DNA of 40,780 bases from DATMRF01 sp035566435 (GTDB lineage: Bacteria; Verrucomicrobiota; Verrucomicrobiia; Limisphaerales; UBA8199), in NCBI GenBank assembly GCA_035566435.1, contig DATMRF010000129.1:1-40780 (forward strand). Direction: 5' to 3'. This document shows positions 22,674-30,069 of this stretch, piece after piece (within the stretch, counting starts at the first letter, position 1; the number at the start of each line of letters is the position of its first letter). Below the pieces are notes generated by a model. That model had not been told where the DNA came from. It ran no database searches and worked only from the letters and a program-made list of their open reading frames with translations. Made by a program: the position numbers and the translations under genes.

Positions 22674-24593
22674 ATGCATTTCGCCCAATCCCAAGTTCTC
22701 TGGCTTATGCTTATCTTCCCTCCAGGGATGGTGGCGTTCTTCTGGTGGGCGGGCCGCAAGCGCCAGGAACTGATGAAGGGCTTCATCCAGACGCGGCTGC
22801 TTCCGGGCTTGCTCTCAGGCATTTCGCCCACGCGCCGGAAGATCCGGCAGGCCTGCCTGGTGTTGGCCGTCGCTTGCGCGATCGTAGCTTTGGCCAGGCC
22901 GCAGTGGGGTTTTACCTGGCAGGAGGTCAGACAGCGCGGCGTCGATATCGTCGTCGCTATTGATACCTCGAAGAGCATGCTGGCGCAGGATGTCGCGCCG
23001 AATCGGCTCGCCCGGGCCAGACTCGCCGCGCTGGACCTGATGCAACTCGCAAGATCCGACCGTCTCGGCCTGGTGGCATTTGCCGGCAGCGCTTTCCTGC
23101 AGTGTCCGCTAACAATTGACGATGCGGCCTTCCGCCAGAGTGTGCAGACGCTCGATGTCAACACGATCCCGGAGGGTGGCACGGCCCTGGCGGACGCCAT
23201 TGAGGCAGCGCTGACGGCGTTTAAGGAGGGTGACAACCACAAGGTACTGGTCCTGATGAGCGATGGAGAGGATCACGATTCGGGTGCCGCGGAGGCCGCC
23301 AAAAAGGCCGCTGGCGCCGGCTTGCGCATCTACACCATTGGTATCGGCACCAGTGAAGGCGAATTGCTGCGGATCAAGGACGCCCAGGGTCATGACGACT
23401 ATATCCGCGACGACCATGGCAATGTCGTAAAATCGCACCTGGATGAGGGGCTACTGCAGGAAATCGCAACTATCGGCGGAGGCTTTTACTTGCACCTGAG
23501 CGGGGCTAAAACCATCGACACGCTGTACGAGTCCCCGAACGGCCTGGCCAGCCTGCCCAAAGCCGAGCACCAGGAAAAGCTGGTGAAACAGTATCACGAA
23601 CGGTTTCATTGGCCGTTGGGAGCCGCCGTGGTATTGTTAATTGTCGAGATGCTATTACCCGAACGCAAACGAAGCTCCGCCTCTCTGCCTCTGCTATCCT
23701 CGTCGTTGGCTCTCTTGCTACTCTGGCCCGGCCCGGCTGCAGGCTCCCCTTCGAACGCTTTGCGCGAATACAAGGAGGGCAACTTCGACCAGGCGTTAAG
23801 AGACTACCAACAACTGCTGGAGCGCAAGGCCGACGACCCGCGGCTGCATTTTAATGCGGGGACCGCCGCCTATCGCAACAGGCAGTTTGAAGAAGCCACC
23901 AACCAGTTCAGCGCCGCCCTGAACTCTCCGGACCTCAAACTGCAGGAATCCGCGTACTACAACCGCGGAAATTCCTCCTATTGGCTGGGCGAGAAAAACC
24001 CGGATCCCAAACAACGGACCGATGCCTGGGAAAGGTCACTTAAGGACTACGACCTGACTTTGAAACTTAACCCACAGGATGCGGACGCGAAGTTTAATCG
24101 CGATTTCGTGAAGAAAAGGCTGGAGGAATTCAAACAGCAACAACAACAACAATCCAAGCAGGACAAGTCCGATCAGCAGAACCAGGATAAGCAGCAGCAG
24201 CAGCAGGACCCATCAAACGACCAAAAGCAGCAGCAGGAGGAGCAACAGCAGAAGGAACGGCAGCAGGCTCAACAAAACCAATCGCAGCAAAACTCTGGTC
24301 AACAACACCAGCAACAACCGGCCGATCAGAAGAAGCAGGACGAACAGCAACAGCAGGCCGCTCAACAAGCTCAACAGCGACAGCAGCAACAACAGCCGCC
24401 GCAGCAGTCAGCCGGCCAGCCAAAACAAAGCGAGGAGGAGAAGGAACGTGAGGCCGCCGCGTACGCCGCCGGCCAGATGACGCCTGAGCAGGCGCAGCAA
24501 TTGCTGGACGCGCAAAAAGGCGAGGAGCTGATGCTGCCGGCAAAGCCCGAGGGCAAACCGGTGGACCGCAACCGGCCAATCAAGGACTGGTAG
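22674..24593 (+). CDS. BatB-BatC fusion: VWA domain, TPR repeats and glutamine-rich tail
   Basis: The 639-residue protein joins two usually separate Bat proteins. Residues 1-330 are BatB-like: spans at about 8-25 and 58-75, a VWA domain with MIDAS DTSKSM (Asp97, Ser99, Ser101) and LMSDGEDHDSG, and a closing span at 314-328. Residues 337-357 are again hydrophobic and end in PAAGS, like a former signal peptide of BatC. TPR repeats follow at about 360-475. Residues about 488-585 are mostly glutamine, with Lys, Asp and Pro, and are surely disordered. The end has AAGQMTPEQAQQLLDAQKGEE, typical for BatC. The ATG at 22674 is preferred over 22635 because it starts just before the first span. No large BatD gene follows. 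Confidence 0.88.
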   Translation: MHFAQSQVLWLMLIFPPGMVAFFWWAGRKRQELMKGFIQTRLLPGLLSGISPTRRKIRQACLVLAVACAIVALARPQWGFTWQEVRQRGVDIVVAIDTSKSMLAQDVAPNRLARARLAALDLMQLARSDRLGLVAFAGSAFLQCPLTIDDAAFRQSVQTLDVNTIPEGGTALADAIEAALTAFKEGDNHKVLVLMSDGEDHDSGAAEAAKKAAGAGLRIYTIGIGTSEGELLRIKDAQGHDDYIRDDHGNVVKSHLDEGLLQEIATIGGGFYLHLSGAKTIDTLYESPNGLASLPKAEHQEKLVKQYHERFHWPLGAAVVLLIVEMLLPERKRSSASLPLLSSSLALLLLWPGPAAGSPSNALREYKEGNFDQALRDYQQLLERKADDPRLHFNAGTAAYRNRQFEEATNQFSAALNSPDLKLQESAYYNRGNSSYWLGEKNPDPKQRTDAWERSLKDYDLTLKLNPQDADAKFNRDFVKKRLEEFKQQQQQQSKQDKSDQQNQDKQQQQQDPSNDQKQQQEEQQQKERQQAQQNQSQQNSGQQHQQQPADQKKQDEQQQQAAQQAQQRQQQQQPPQQSAGQPKQSEEEKEREAAAYAAGQMTPEQAQQLLDAQKGEELMLPAKPEGKPVDRNRPIKDW

Positions 24594-24624
24594 AAGCAGA
24601 AAGGCAGGCCATTGCTGGCCTGCC
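24594..24624 (-). terminator. Hairpin between convergent bat and ribosomal-protein clusters
   Basis: GGCAGGCCA (24603-24611) and TGGCCTGCC (24616-24624) form a perfect 9-bp stem with a TTGC loop. In the minus direction it is followed by TTTCTGCTTCT, so it best serves as terminator after rplI. It may also stop transcripts from the plus strand, where the T-run is poor. Confidence 0.65.
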
Positions 24625-24649
24625 TCCAAAGCTTACAGGAGCAATTCCC

Positions 24650-25408
24650 TTATTCGGACTGTGGAGCCTTCGCAGGCTTTTCGGGCCGTGGACCTCCCTC
24701 GGGCCTTGCACCACTATCAGCCCGTGGAGCCTTTTCGGGGCGTGGACCTTTTTCAGGCCGTGGGCCTCTCTCGGGTCGCTGAGCTCGTTCCGGCCTCGCA
24801 GGGCGTGGCCTTCTGTCGCCGGCTTCAGGTTTGCCGCCTTCAGGCTTCGCCGCCTTTTCACCAGCTGGTTCAGGACGGCGTCCGCGCTTCTCCGTCTTGG
24901 GCTCCTCTTTCCTGGCGTCGGGCGCAGGCGCCGCAACCGGTGCAGCCAGCGGAGTGCTGCTCTCGACCCGGACCTTAAGGGTGGTGGTCACATCGGCATG
25001 CAGCCGTAGTTCCACCTCGTGCTCGCCCAGAGCGCGAATGGGCTGGTCGAGATGAATCTTCCTTTTATCCAGCGAGATCTCGAACTGGGTCTTGAGCTGG
25101 TCAGCGATCATGCCCGAGGTCACGGTGCCGAACATCTTGCCGTCCTCGCCCGTTTTGGCAGAGATCACGCAAATGAGCTTGGAGATGCTCTTGGACAGTT
25201 CGGTCATCGTGTTCAGCTCGTGGGCTTCACGCTCGGCGCGGCGCTGCCTGAGCGCTTCGAGGCGGCGCTTGTTGGAGCCCGTCAGGGGAATCGCCAGCCC
25301 TTGCGGGAACAAATAATTGCGAGCGTAACCGGCGGCTACTTTGACCTGGTCGGATTCAGCGCCCAGGCCGACAATATTGTGAGTGAGGATAACTTCAGTT
25401 TTTGCCAT
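24650..25408 (-). CDS. rplI: 50S ribosomal protein L9 with long charged C-terminal extension
   Basis: The 252-residue protein starts with MAKTEVILTHNIVGLGAESDQVKV and has GYARNYLFPQGLAIPLT, the rRNA-binding N-domain of L9. The long central helix and the C-domain end near residue 150 (VELRLHADVTTTLKVRV). About 100 further residues follow, made of Pro, Arg, Glu, Lys and Gly in near-repeats such as RPERGPRPEKG. Normal bacterial L9 is about 150 residues, so the tail is an addition, probably disordered. The start at 25408 is fixed by the conserved MAKTEVIL. No Shine-Dalgarno is present; instead CATCACG heptamers lie just upstream. It is the last gene of the prs-rplY-pth-rpsF-ssb-rplI series. Confidence 0.95.
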   Translation of the reverse strand: MAKTEVILTHNIVGLGAESDQVKVAAGYARNYLFPQGLAIPLTGSNKRRLEALRQRRAEREAHELNTMTELSKSISKLICVISAKTGEDGKMFGTVTSGMIADQLKTQFEISLDKRKIHLDQPIRALGEHEVELRLHADVTTTLKVRVESSTPLAAPVAAPAPDARKEEPKTEKRGRRPEPAGEKAAKPEGGKPEAGDRRPRPARPERAQRPERGPRPEKGPRPEKAPRADSGARPEGGPRPEKPAKAPQSE

Positions 25409-25415
25409 ACGGAAT

Positions 25416-25443
25416 CGTGATGCGTGATGCGTGATGCGTGAAA
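25416..25443 (-). repeat. CATCACG heptamer repeat upstream of rplI
   Basis: On the plus strand CGTGATG occurs three times (25416-25436) followed by CGTGAAA. Read on the minus strand it lies 8-35 bases upstream of the rplI ATG, in the 68-bp gap after ssb. Confidence 0.9.
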
Positions 25444-25476
25444 GGGACCGTCCGGTCACGCAGCGGCGTCATCGGG

Positions 25477-25956
25477 TTAAAAGGGGACATCGTCCTCCTC
25501 GTGCGCCTGGGGTTCGCCCTCGGCGGGCTCGGGACCGGCGCTGGGAGCCGCGGCGGGAGCGGCGGCGGCAACAGCAGCCGGACGTGGACGGGCGGCCTCG
25601 CCGGGAGCGCCATCGGCGGCGCCTCGCGAATCGATGAAAGAGAAGCTTTCCAGGACGACTTTCAACTTGCTCTGCTTTTGGTGAGTGTTCTTGTCTTCCC
25701 ATTGATCGAGCTTGAGCCGGCCCTCGACGAGGAAGGGGCGGCCCTTTTTCATGTATTGGGAAATGACCTCCGCCTGACGGCCAAACGCCTCGACATCCAC
25801 AAATGTCACCTCTTCTTTGCTCTCACCCGTCTCGGTCTTCCAGGTGCGGTTGATCGCCAAGCCGATGCGGGCGACGGCGGTGCCCTTCGGGGTATAGCGC
25901 AACTCAGGATCGCGTGTGAGGTTTCCCGCGAGAATGACTTTATTGAAGCTGGCCAT
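25477..25956 (-). CDS. ssb: Single-stranded DNA-binding protein
   Basis: The 159-residue protein binds single-stranded DNA as a tetramer during replication and repair. MASFNKVILAGNLTRDPELRYTPKG begins the OB fold, which runs to about residue 105 (FVDVEAFGRQAEVISQYMKKG and VEGRLKLDQWED are typical). A linker rich in Ala and Pro (about 115-145) leads to the acidic tip EEDDVPF that recruits partner proteins. An AGGAA Shine-Dalgarno lies about 10 bases before the ATG. It sits between rpsF and rplI; rpsR, usually found here, is missing. Confidence 0.97.
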   Translation of the reverse strand: MASFNKVILAGNLTRDPELRYTPKGTAVARIGLAINRTWKTETGESKEEVTFVDVEAFGRQAEVISQYMKKGRPFLVEGRLKLDQWEDKNTHQKQSKLKVVLESFSFIDSRGAADGAPGEAARPRPAAVAAAAPAAAPSAGPEPAEGEPQAHEEDDVPF

Positions 25957-25983
25957 AGGGTTCGGTTCCTTTCTATTTTCTGA

Positions 25984-26292
25984 TTAGGTGGTTACTGGTT
26001 TCGGCGCCGGGGCAGTGGAAAACATCACCCGGAAAACGTCATCGTTCATCGCGAAGCGATGCTTTAACTGTTCGAGGGCAGCGGGGGGCATTTCGAAGAT
26101 AACATTGACATAAAAGCCGGAGCTATGGCGCTTGTTGGCAACACGCGCAAAACTGCGTTTGTCCATCTTCTGCACCGTCTCGACTTTGCCGCCCAGCGAA
26201 GCAATCTCCGCGGAGATCTTGTCGATGGTGTCTTTAATGGTTTCTTCTTTGCCTGCCGTATCAACTATGAACAAGCCTTCGTATCGTTTCAC
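25984..26292 (-). CDS. rpsF: 30S ribosomal protein S6
   Basis: The 102-residue protein has the S6 pattern: MKRYEGLFIVD at the start, IDKISAEIASLGGKVETVQKMDKRSFA in the middle, and GFYVNVIFEMPPAALEQLKHRFAMNDDVFRVMF at the end. S6 sits on the platform of the 30S subunit and normally pairs with S18. The start codon is GTG at 26292 and overlaps the pth stop by 4 bp (GTGA), which implies translational coupling. A short polar tail (TAPAPKPVTT) follows the fold. Confidence 0.95.
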   Translation of the reverse strand: MKRYEGLFIVDTAGKEETIKDTIDKISAEIASLGGKVETVQKMDKRSFARVANKRHSSGFYVNVIFEMPPAALEQLKHRFAMNDDVFRVMFSTAPAPKPVTT

Positions 26293-26897
26293 TGCTCTTT
26301 TCCTTCGTTCGCGGAATCGGCGACGACCCCGTTAAACTGACTCATTGCTGTTTGTATTCCGGCTTCCAGCCAGGTTTCAGCCTGGTCGGAAGCCACAGTT
26401 AAAACTTTATCCGCCAGCGGGGCTTCCGTCGAACCAAATCGCCCCAGCACATGCCGGGTGATTTCCCGCGCGCCGTCCTGCCGGCCGATGCCAATGCGCA
26501 ACCGCGGATAATCTCGCGAGCCCACATGTTGCTCGATAGATTCCAGCCCGTGGTGTCCGCCGCTGCTCCCGCCCGGGCGCAAACGCAAATGACCGAGCGG
26601 CAAATCCGCATCGTCCACCACCACAAGCAGCCGCGTCAACGCTACCCGAAAAAAATCCTTCACTGCCATGACGGCTTCGCCGCTAGCGTTCATGAACGTC
26701 TGCGGCTGGCAGAGCAACACCCGCCGGGCACCCAGTTCGGCACGCGCCAGCCGCGCGTTAAACTTCTTTTCGTAGGCCCAACTCGCACGCCAGCGCTCGA
26801 CCAGACGATCAAGTACCAGGAACCCGGCGTTGTGCCGCGTCCGCGCGTAGTCCGAGCCCGGATTGCCCAATCCCACGATGAGATACAGGTTCTCCAC
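26289..26897 (-). CDS. pth: Peptidyl-tRNA hydrolase
   Basis: The 202-residue enzyme releases peptides from stalled peptidyl-tRNA and recycles tRNA. LIVGLGNPGSDYARTRHNAGF is the family signature, with the catalytic His22. Further landmarks are QPQTFMNASGEAV, VVDDADLPLGHLRLRPGG and GHHGLESIEQHVGSRDYPRLRIGIG. The start codon is GTG at 26897, chosen because the conserved fold begins at once. It follows rplY by 48 bp and overlaps rpsF by 4 bp. Confidence 0.96.
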   Translation of the reverse strand: MENLYLIVGLGNPGSDYARTRHNAGFLVLDRLVERWRASWAYEKKFNARLARAELGARRVLLCQPQTFMNASGEAVMAVKDFFRVALTRLLVVVDDADLPLGHLRLRPGGSSGGHHGLESIEQHVGSRDYPRLRIGIGRQDGAREITRHVLGRFGSTEAPLADKVLTVASDQAETWLEAGIQTAMSQFNGVVADSANEGKEQ

Positions 26898-26945
26898 GCG
26901 CGGAGCCAGCCCGACAGCCGGGCGAAGCCCAGGCTGCCAGCCGAA

Positions 26946-27782
26946 CTACTTCTTCTTGTCCCCAGGACCGGCTTTCTTCTCGGCGGCAGCCGGGGCGGCC
27001 TTTTTGTCGCCTGCCGGCGCGGCAGCGGCGCCCTTGGCTGGAGCTTTCTCCGCGCCCTTTTCGGCGCCCTTGGCGGCCGGAGCTCCTTTGGCGCCCGGAG
27101 CACCCTTGGCAGGAGCAGCACCCTCTTCGCCCTCTTCTTTCTTTTCCTTGATCATCTCGACCTCGCCCGGGGCGACCGCCGCGGCCTCGGCAGCCTCTGC
27201 CGCCTCTTCTTCTTCCGTGCGCGGCGCGGCGACAGCGATCACTGGAATCTGTTTGTCGCCGATGAGCTCGACTCCCGGGGGAGCTTTTATTTCGCCCAGG
27301 TGGATCGCCTCACCGATCTTAAGATGGCTCACATCGACGATGATGTGCTCCGGCAAATCCTTGGCCAGACCGCGGGCCTTAATCCTGAACAACACGTGCT
27401 CAAGCACTCCGCCGTCCGTCTTGACACCGGCAGCTTCGCCAACGGTATCGACCGGCACCATCACGACGACCTTTTCGTTCTCCGCGATTTCGTGAAAATC
27501 GACATGCAGCACTTTGCCGCTGAGCGCATGGTGCTGAACCTCCTGCACCAAGGCCAGCCGTTGCGGGCGGGCATCATCTTTGACCGCCAAATCCACCAGC
27601 AGGTTTTCCGAGAGCGAATGGTGGATGAGGTCTTCCATTTCCTTCGCGTTGACTTCCAGGTTCTGTGGTTGCGCCTGCCGGCCGTAGATGGTGGCCGGGA
27701 TGCGCCCGTTCTCGCGAAGTTTCTTGGCTCCGGCGCGGCGTGCCAGGGCACGCGGGAAGGCATTCAATGGTACTGATTTCAT
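26946..27782 (-). CDS. rplY: 50S ribosomal protein L25 (CTC/TL5 type) with low-complexity tail
   Basis: The 278-residue protein binds 5S rRNA. The N-terminal L25 domain has GAKKLRENGRIPATIYG and HVDFHEI, and the second CTC-type beta domain has LPEHIIVDVSHLKIGEAIHLGEI and GVELIGDKQIPVIAV. After about residue 190 the chain turns into Glu/Ala and then Ala/Lys/Gly/Pro repeats (APAKGAPGAKG, KGAEKGAEKAPAKGA) up to the lysine-rich end. The tail of almost 90 residues is longer than usual for CTC proteins. The ATG at 27782 starts the conserved fold directly. It lies 54 bp after prs, the common prs-rplY-pth order. Confidence 0.95.
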   Translation of the reverse strand: MKSVPLNAFPRALARRAGAKKLRENGRIPATIYGRQAQPQNLEVNAKEMEDLIHHSLSENLLVDLAVKDDARPQRLALVQEVQHHALSGKVLHVDFHEIAENEKVVVMVPVDTVGEAAGVKTDGGVLEHVLFRIKARGLAKDLPEHIIVDVSHLKIGEAIHLGEIKAPPGVELIGDKQIPVIAVAAPRTEEEEAAEAAEAAAVAPGEVEMIKEKKEEGEEGAAPAKGAPGAKGAPAAKGAEKGAEKAPAKGAAAAPAGDKKAAPAAAEKKAGPGDKKK

Positions 27783-27836
27783 GTCTTAAAACTGGTTCGC
27801 AACCGCAAGTCTGCGTCACTGGCCGACGGACACCGG

Positions 27837-28781
27837 TCAACTGGTGCGCCCGCCTTTGAACTCAAACAGCGAAGTCACCGACGAATTACTATGGATGCGC
27901 TTGATGGCTTCACCCAAAAGCCCCGCGACGGACAGCGTGGCAATCTTCACGCCGCTTATCGCAGGGCGGAGGACAGTATCAGTTGTCACCAGTTCGTCAA
28001 TAGCGGATTTTCGCAATCTTTCGATGCCCACCTCGTTCAAAACGGCATGGGAAACACAGGCCAAAATCCTCCGGGCACCCTTTTTCTTGATCAAACTGGC
28101 GGCCTGGGTGAGCGTTCCGGCTGTTTCGGTTAGGTCGTCAACCAATAAAGCGTCCTTCCCGCGCGTTTCGCCGATGACCGCCATGGATTCGACTTCGTGA
28201 GCGCTTTTGCGGCGTTTCGCCACAATAGCCAGCCCGCCGCCAAGCACTTGCGAATACGCGTAGGCCATCTTCAACCCGCCGACATCGGGGCTAACCACGA
28301 CCAAATTCTTGAGGTTCTTCTTCTTCAAATACTCATACATCACCGGCGCTGCATACAGATGATCGACCGGAATATCGAAAAAGCCCTGAATCTGCTGAGC
28401 ATGCAGGTCCATGGTCAGGATGCGATTAGCCCCGGCCGCTACGAGCAGGTTGGCAATCAGTTTGGCGGTGATCGGCACGCGCGGTTGGTCTTTGCGGTCC
28501 TGTCTCGCATATCCATAGAACGGCAGGACGGTCGTAATGCGAGCGGCGCTGGCGCGGCGGAGCGCGTCGATCATGATAAACATCTCCATCAGGTGATGGT
28601 TTGTCGGCGGGCTGGTCGATTGGACCAGGAAGACGTCTTCGCCGCGAACGTTCTCCTCGATTTTCACGAACGTTTCGCCGTCAGGAAACGGCTTGATGGT
28701 GGATTTGCCCAGATCGATGCCGATATAGGCGCAAATTGCCTCCGCCAGAGGCTGATTCGAGGTCCCGCTAAAAATCTTCAC
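27837..28781 (-). CDS. prs: Ribose-phosphate pyrophosphokinase
   Basis: The 314-residue enzyme makes PRPP from ribose 5-phosphate and ATP, feeding purine, pyrimidine, histidine and NAD synthesis. MKIFSGTSNQPLAEAICAYIG and FPDGETFVKIEENVRGEDVFLVQ begin the fold. LPFYGYARQDRKDQPRVPITAKLIANLL is the ATP-binding flexible loop region, and DLHAQQIQGFFDIPVDHL is the metal-site signature. LLVDDLTETAGT is the PRPP loop (commonly DDMIDTAGT, so slightly variant). The start codon is GTG at 28781. A terminator-like hairpin lies about 20-45 bases upstream and separates prs from mnmA. Confidence 0.97.
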   Translation of the reverse strand: MKIFSGTSNQPLAEAICAYIGIDLGKSTIKPFPDGETFVKIEENVRGEDVFLVQSTSPPTNHHLMEMFIMIDALRRASAARITTVLPFYGYARQDRKDQPRVPITAKLIANLLVAAGANRILTMDLHAQQIQGFFDIPVDHLYAAPVMYEYLKKKNLKNLVVVSPDVGGLKMAYAYSQVLGGGLAIVAKRRKSAHEVESMAVIGETRGKDALLVDDLTETAGTLTQAASLIKKKGARRILACVSHAVLNEVGIERLRKSAIDELVTTDTVLRPAISGVKIATLSVAGLLGEAIKRIHSNSSVTSLFEFKGGRTS

Positions 28782-28800
28782 AATCGATGTGTTCCGACGT

Positions 28801-28829
28801 CAAAAGAAAAAATCCACCGCACGGGTGGA
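28801..28829 (-). terminator. Intrinsic terminator between mnmA and prs
   Basis: On the minus strand TCCACC and GGTGGA form a 6-bp stem with a 5-base loop (28829-28813), followed by six T, C and four T. It most likely ends mnmA transcripts. As it sits just before prs, a leader-attenuator role for prs is an alternative. Confidence 0.75.
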
Positions 28830-28892
28830 AAAGGCAGGGGGACTCTAACAGGCACCTTGATCGGCGCAAGGGAAAATTAGGATCTGGCTGAA

Positions 28893-29981
28893 TTATCGAC
28901 CGCGCGAAATCCACCCACCGCCCAGCACCAGGTCATCCTGGTAGAATACGGCCGCCTGGCCTGGTGTGATCGCGCGCTGGGGAACGTGCAGTTTCACTTT
29001 GGCCCGGCCGCCTGGCAGCGGCGTCACCGTGGCAGGGGTTCCGGGATGGCTGTAGCGGATTTTCACGCTGGCTTCCAAAGTCTCTGGCGGGGTGTCGAAC
29101 GCGATCCAATTGCATCGGTCGGCGAAGAATTCGTCGCTGTCGAGTGCTGCGTCGTCGCCGACCACAACCCGATTGGTAGCCGGGTCCAATTCGACGACGT
29201 ACAACGGCGCCGGCGAGGAAATGCCGAGGCCCTTGCGCTGGCCGATGGTGTAGAACGCGATGCCCTCGTGGTGGCCCAGCACCTTCCCCTGCAAGTCCAC
29301 AATCTCGCCCCGGTGATTCTCCACCAGTTTCGCTTCTTGCAGGAACTTGCCGTAATTGTTGTCCGGCACGAAGCAGATCTCCATGCTTTCCTCCTTGTCA
29401 GCGGTTTTCAGCCGGCAATGCCGGGCGACTTCGCGGGTATCGCTCTTGGTCTTTTCCCCGAGTGGAAACATGGCGCGCGCCAATTGGTCCTGGCGCAGCG
29501 AGAAGAGAAAATAGCTTTGGTCCTTTCGCGGGTCCAGTCCGCGCTTCAAGAGGGTGCGCCGGCCATCGGGACTGCTCTCCACGCGGGCGAAATGACCAGT
29601 GGCAATGTATTGGGCGCCTAGTTGGTCGGCGCGGTTCAGGAGGCGTCCGAACTTCAGGTTCTGGTTACACATGACGCACGGGTTGGGCGTGCGGCCGGCT
29701 TTATATTCGTCGGCAAAATACTGGATGACGTGGGTCTGGAACTCAGCCGCCTCGTCGATTAGATAGTAGGGAATGCCCAGCTCGTGGCAAACGGCCCGCG
29801 CATCCGTAACGGCCTGCGGTCCGCAACATTTGTCCTCGGCGCGTGAAACGCAATCCTGTGGCCACAGTTTCAGGGTGATGCCGACGACGTCATAGCCTTG
29901 ATCGAGCAAAAGCGCGGCCGTGGCGGAGGAATCCACTCCACCGCTCATGCCGACCACCACGCGTGTCTTGTGCTGAACCAT
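28893..29981 (-). CDS. mnmA: tRNA-specific 2-thiouridylase MnmA
   Basis: The 362-residue enzyme uses ATP and a sulfur relay to thiolate U34 in the anticodon of Lys, Glu and Gln tRNAs. The PP-loop is GMSGGVDSS (residues 11-19). The two catalytic cysteines can be placed as Cys102 (TPNPCVMCNQNLKF) and Cys203 (MEICFVPD). FYTIGQRKGLGI is the usual central motif. The start at 29981 is chosen because MVQHKTRVVVGMSGG is the normal beginning; the frame is open 51 codons further upstream but that part runs back into the region of the neighbouring gene. It lies 88 bp after the TPR gene on the same strand. Confidence 0.96.
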   Translation of the reverse strand: MVQHKTRVVVGMSGGVDSSATAALLLDQGYDVVGITLKLWPQDCVSRAEDKCCGPQAVTDARAVCHELGIPYYLIDEAAEFQTHVIQYFADEYKAGRTPNPCVMCNQNLKFGRLLNRADQLGAQYIATGHFARVESSPDGRRTLLKRGLDPRKDQSYFLFSLRQDQLARAMFPLGEKTKSDTREVARHCRLKTADKEESMEICFVPDNNYGKFLQEAKLVENHRGEIVDLQGKVLGHHEGIAFYTIGQRKGLGISSPAPLYVVELDPATNRVVVGDDAALDSDEFFADRCNWIAFDTPPETLEASVKIRYSHPGTPATVTPLPGGRAKVKLHVPQRAITPGQAAVFYQDDLVLGGGWISRGR

Positions 29982-30069
29982 CAGGAGAACGAAGGTAATC
30001 TGGGAGAAGGAGCCTGTAAACCCACTCCCGAAGTGATGATCGAACCCGGAGTCTCGCGGTCCGCAAGGC

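Noticed and set aside
28782..28892. Possible tRNA gene before prs
   Set aside because: There is no cloverleaf; the only structure is a 6-bp terminator hairpin with a T-run.
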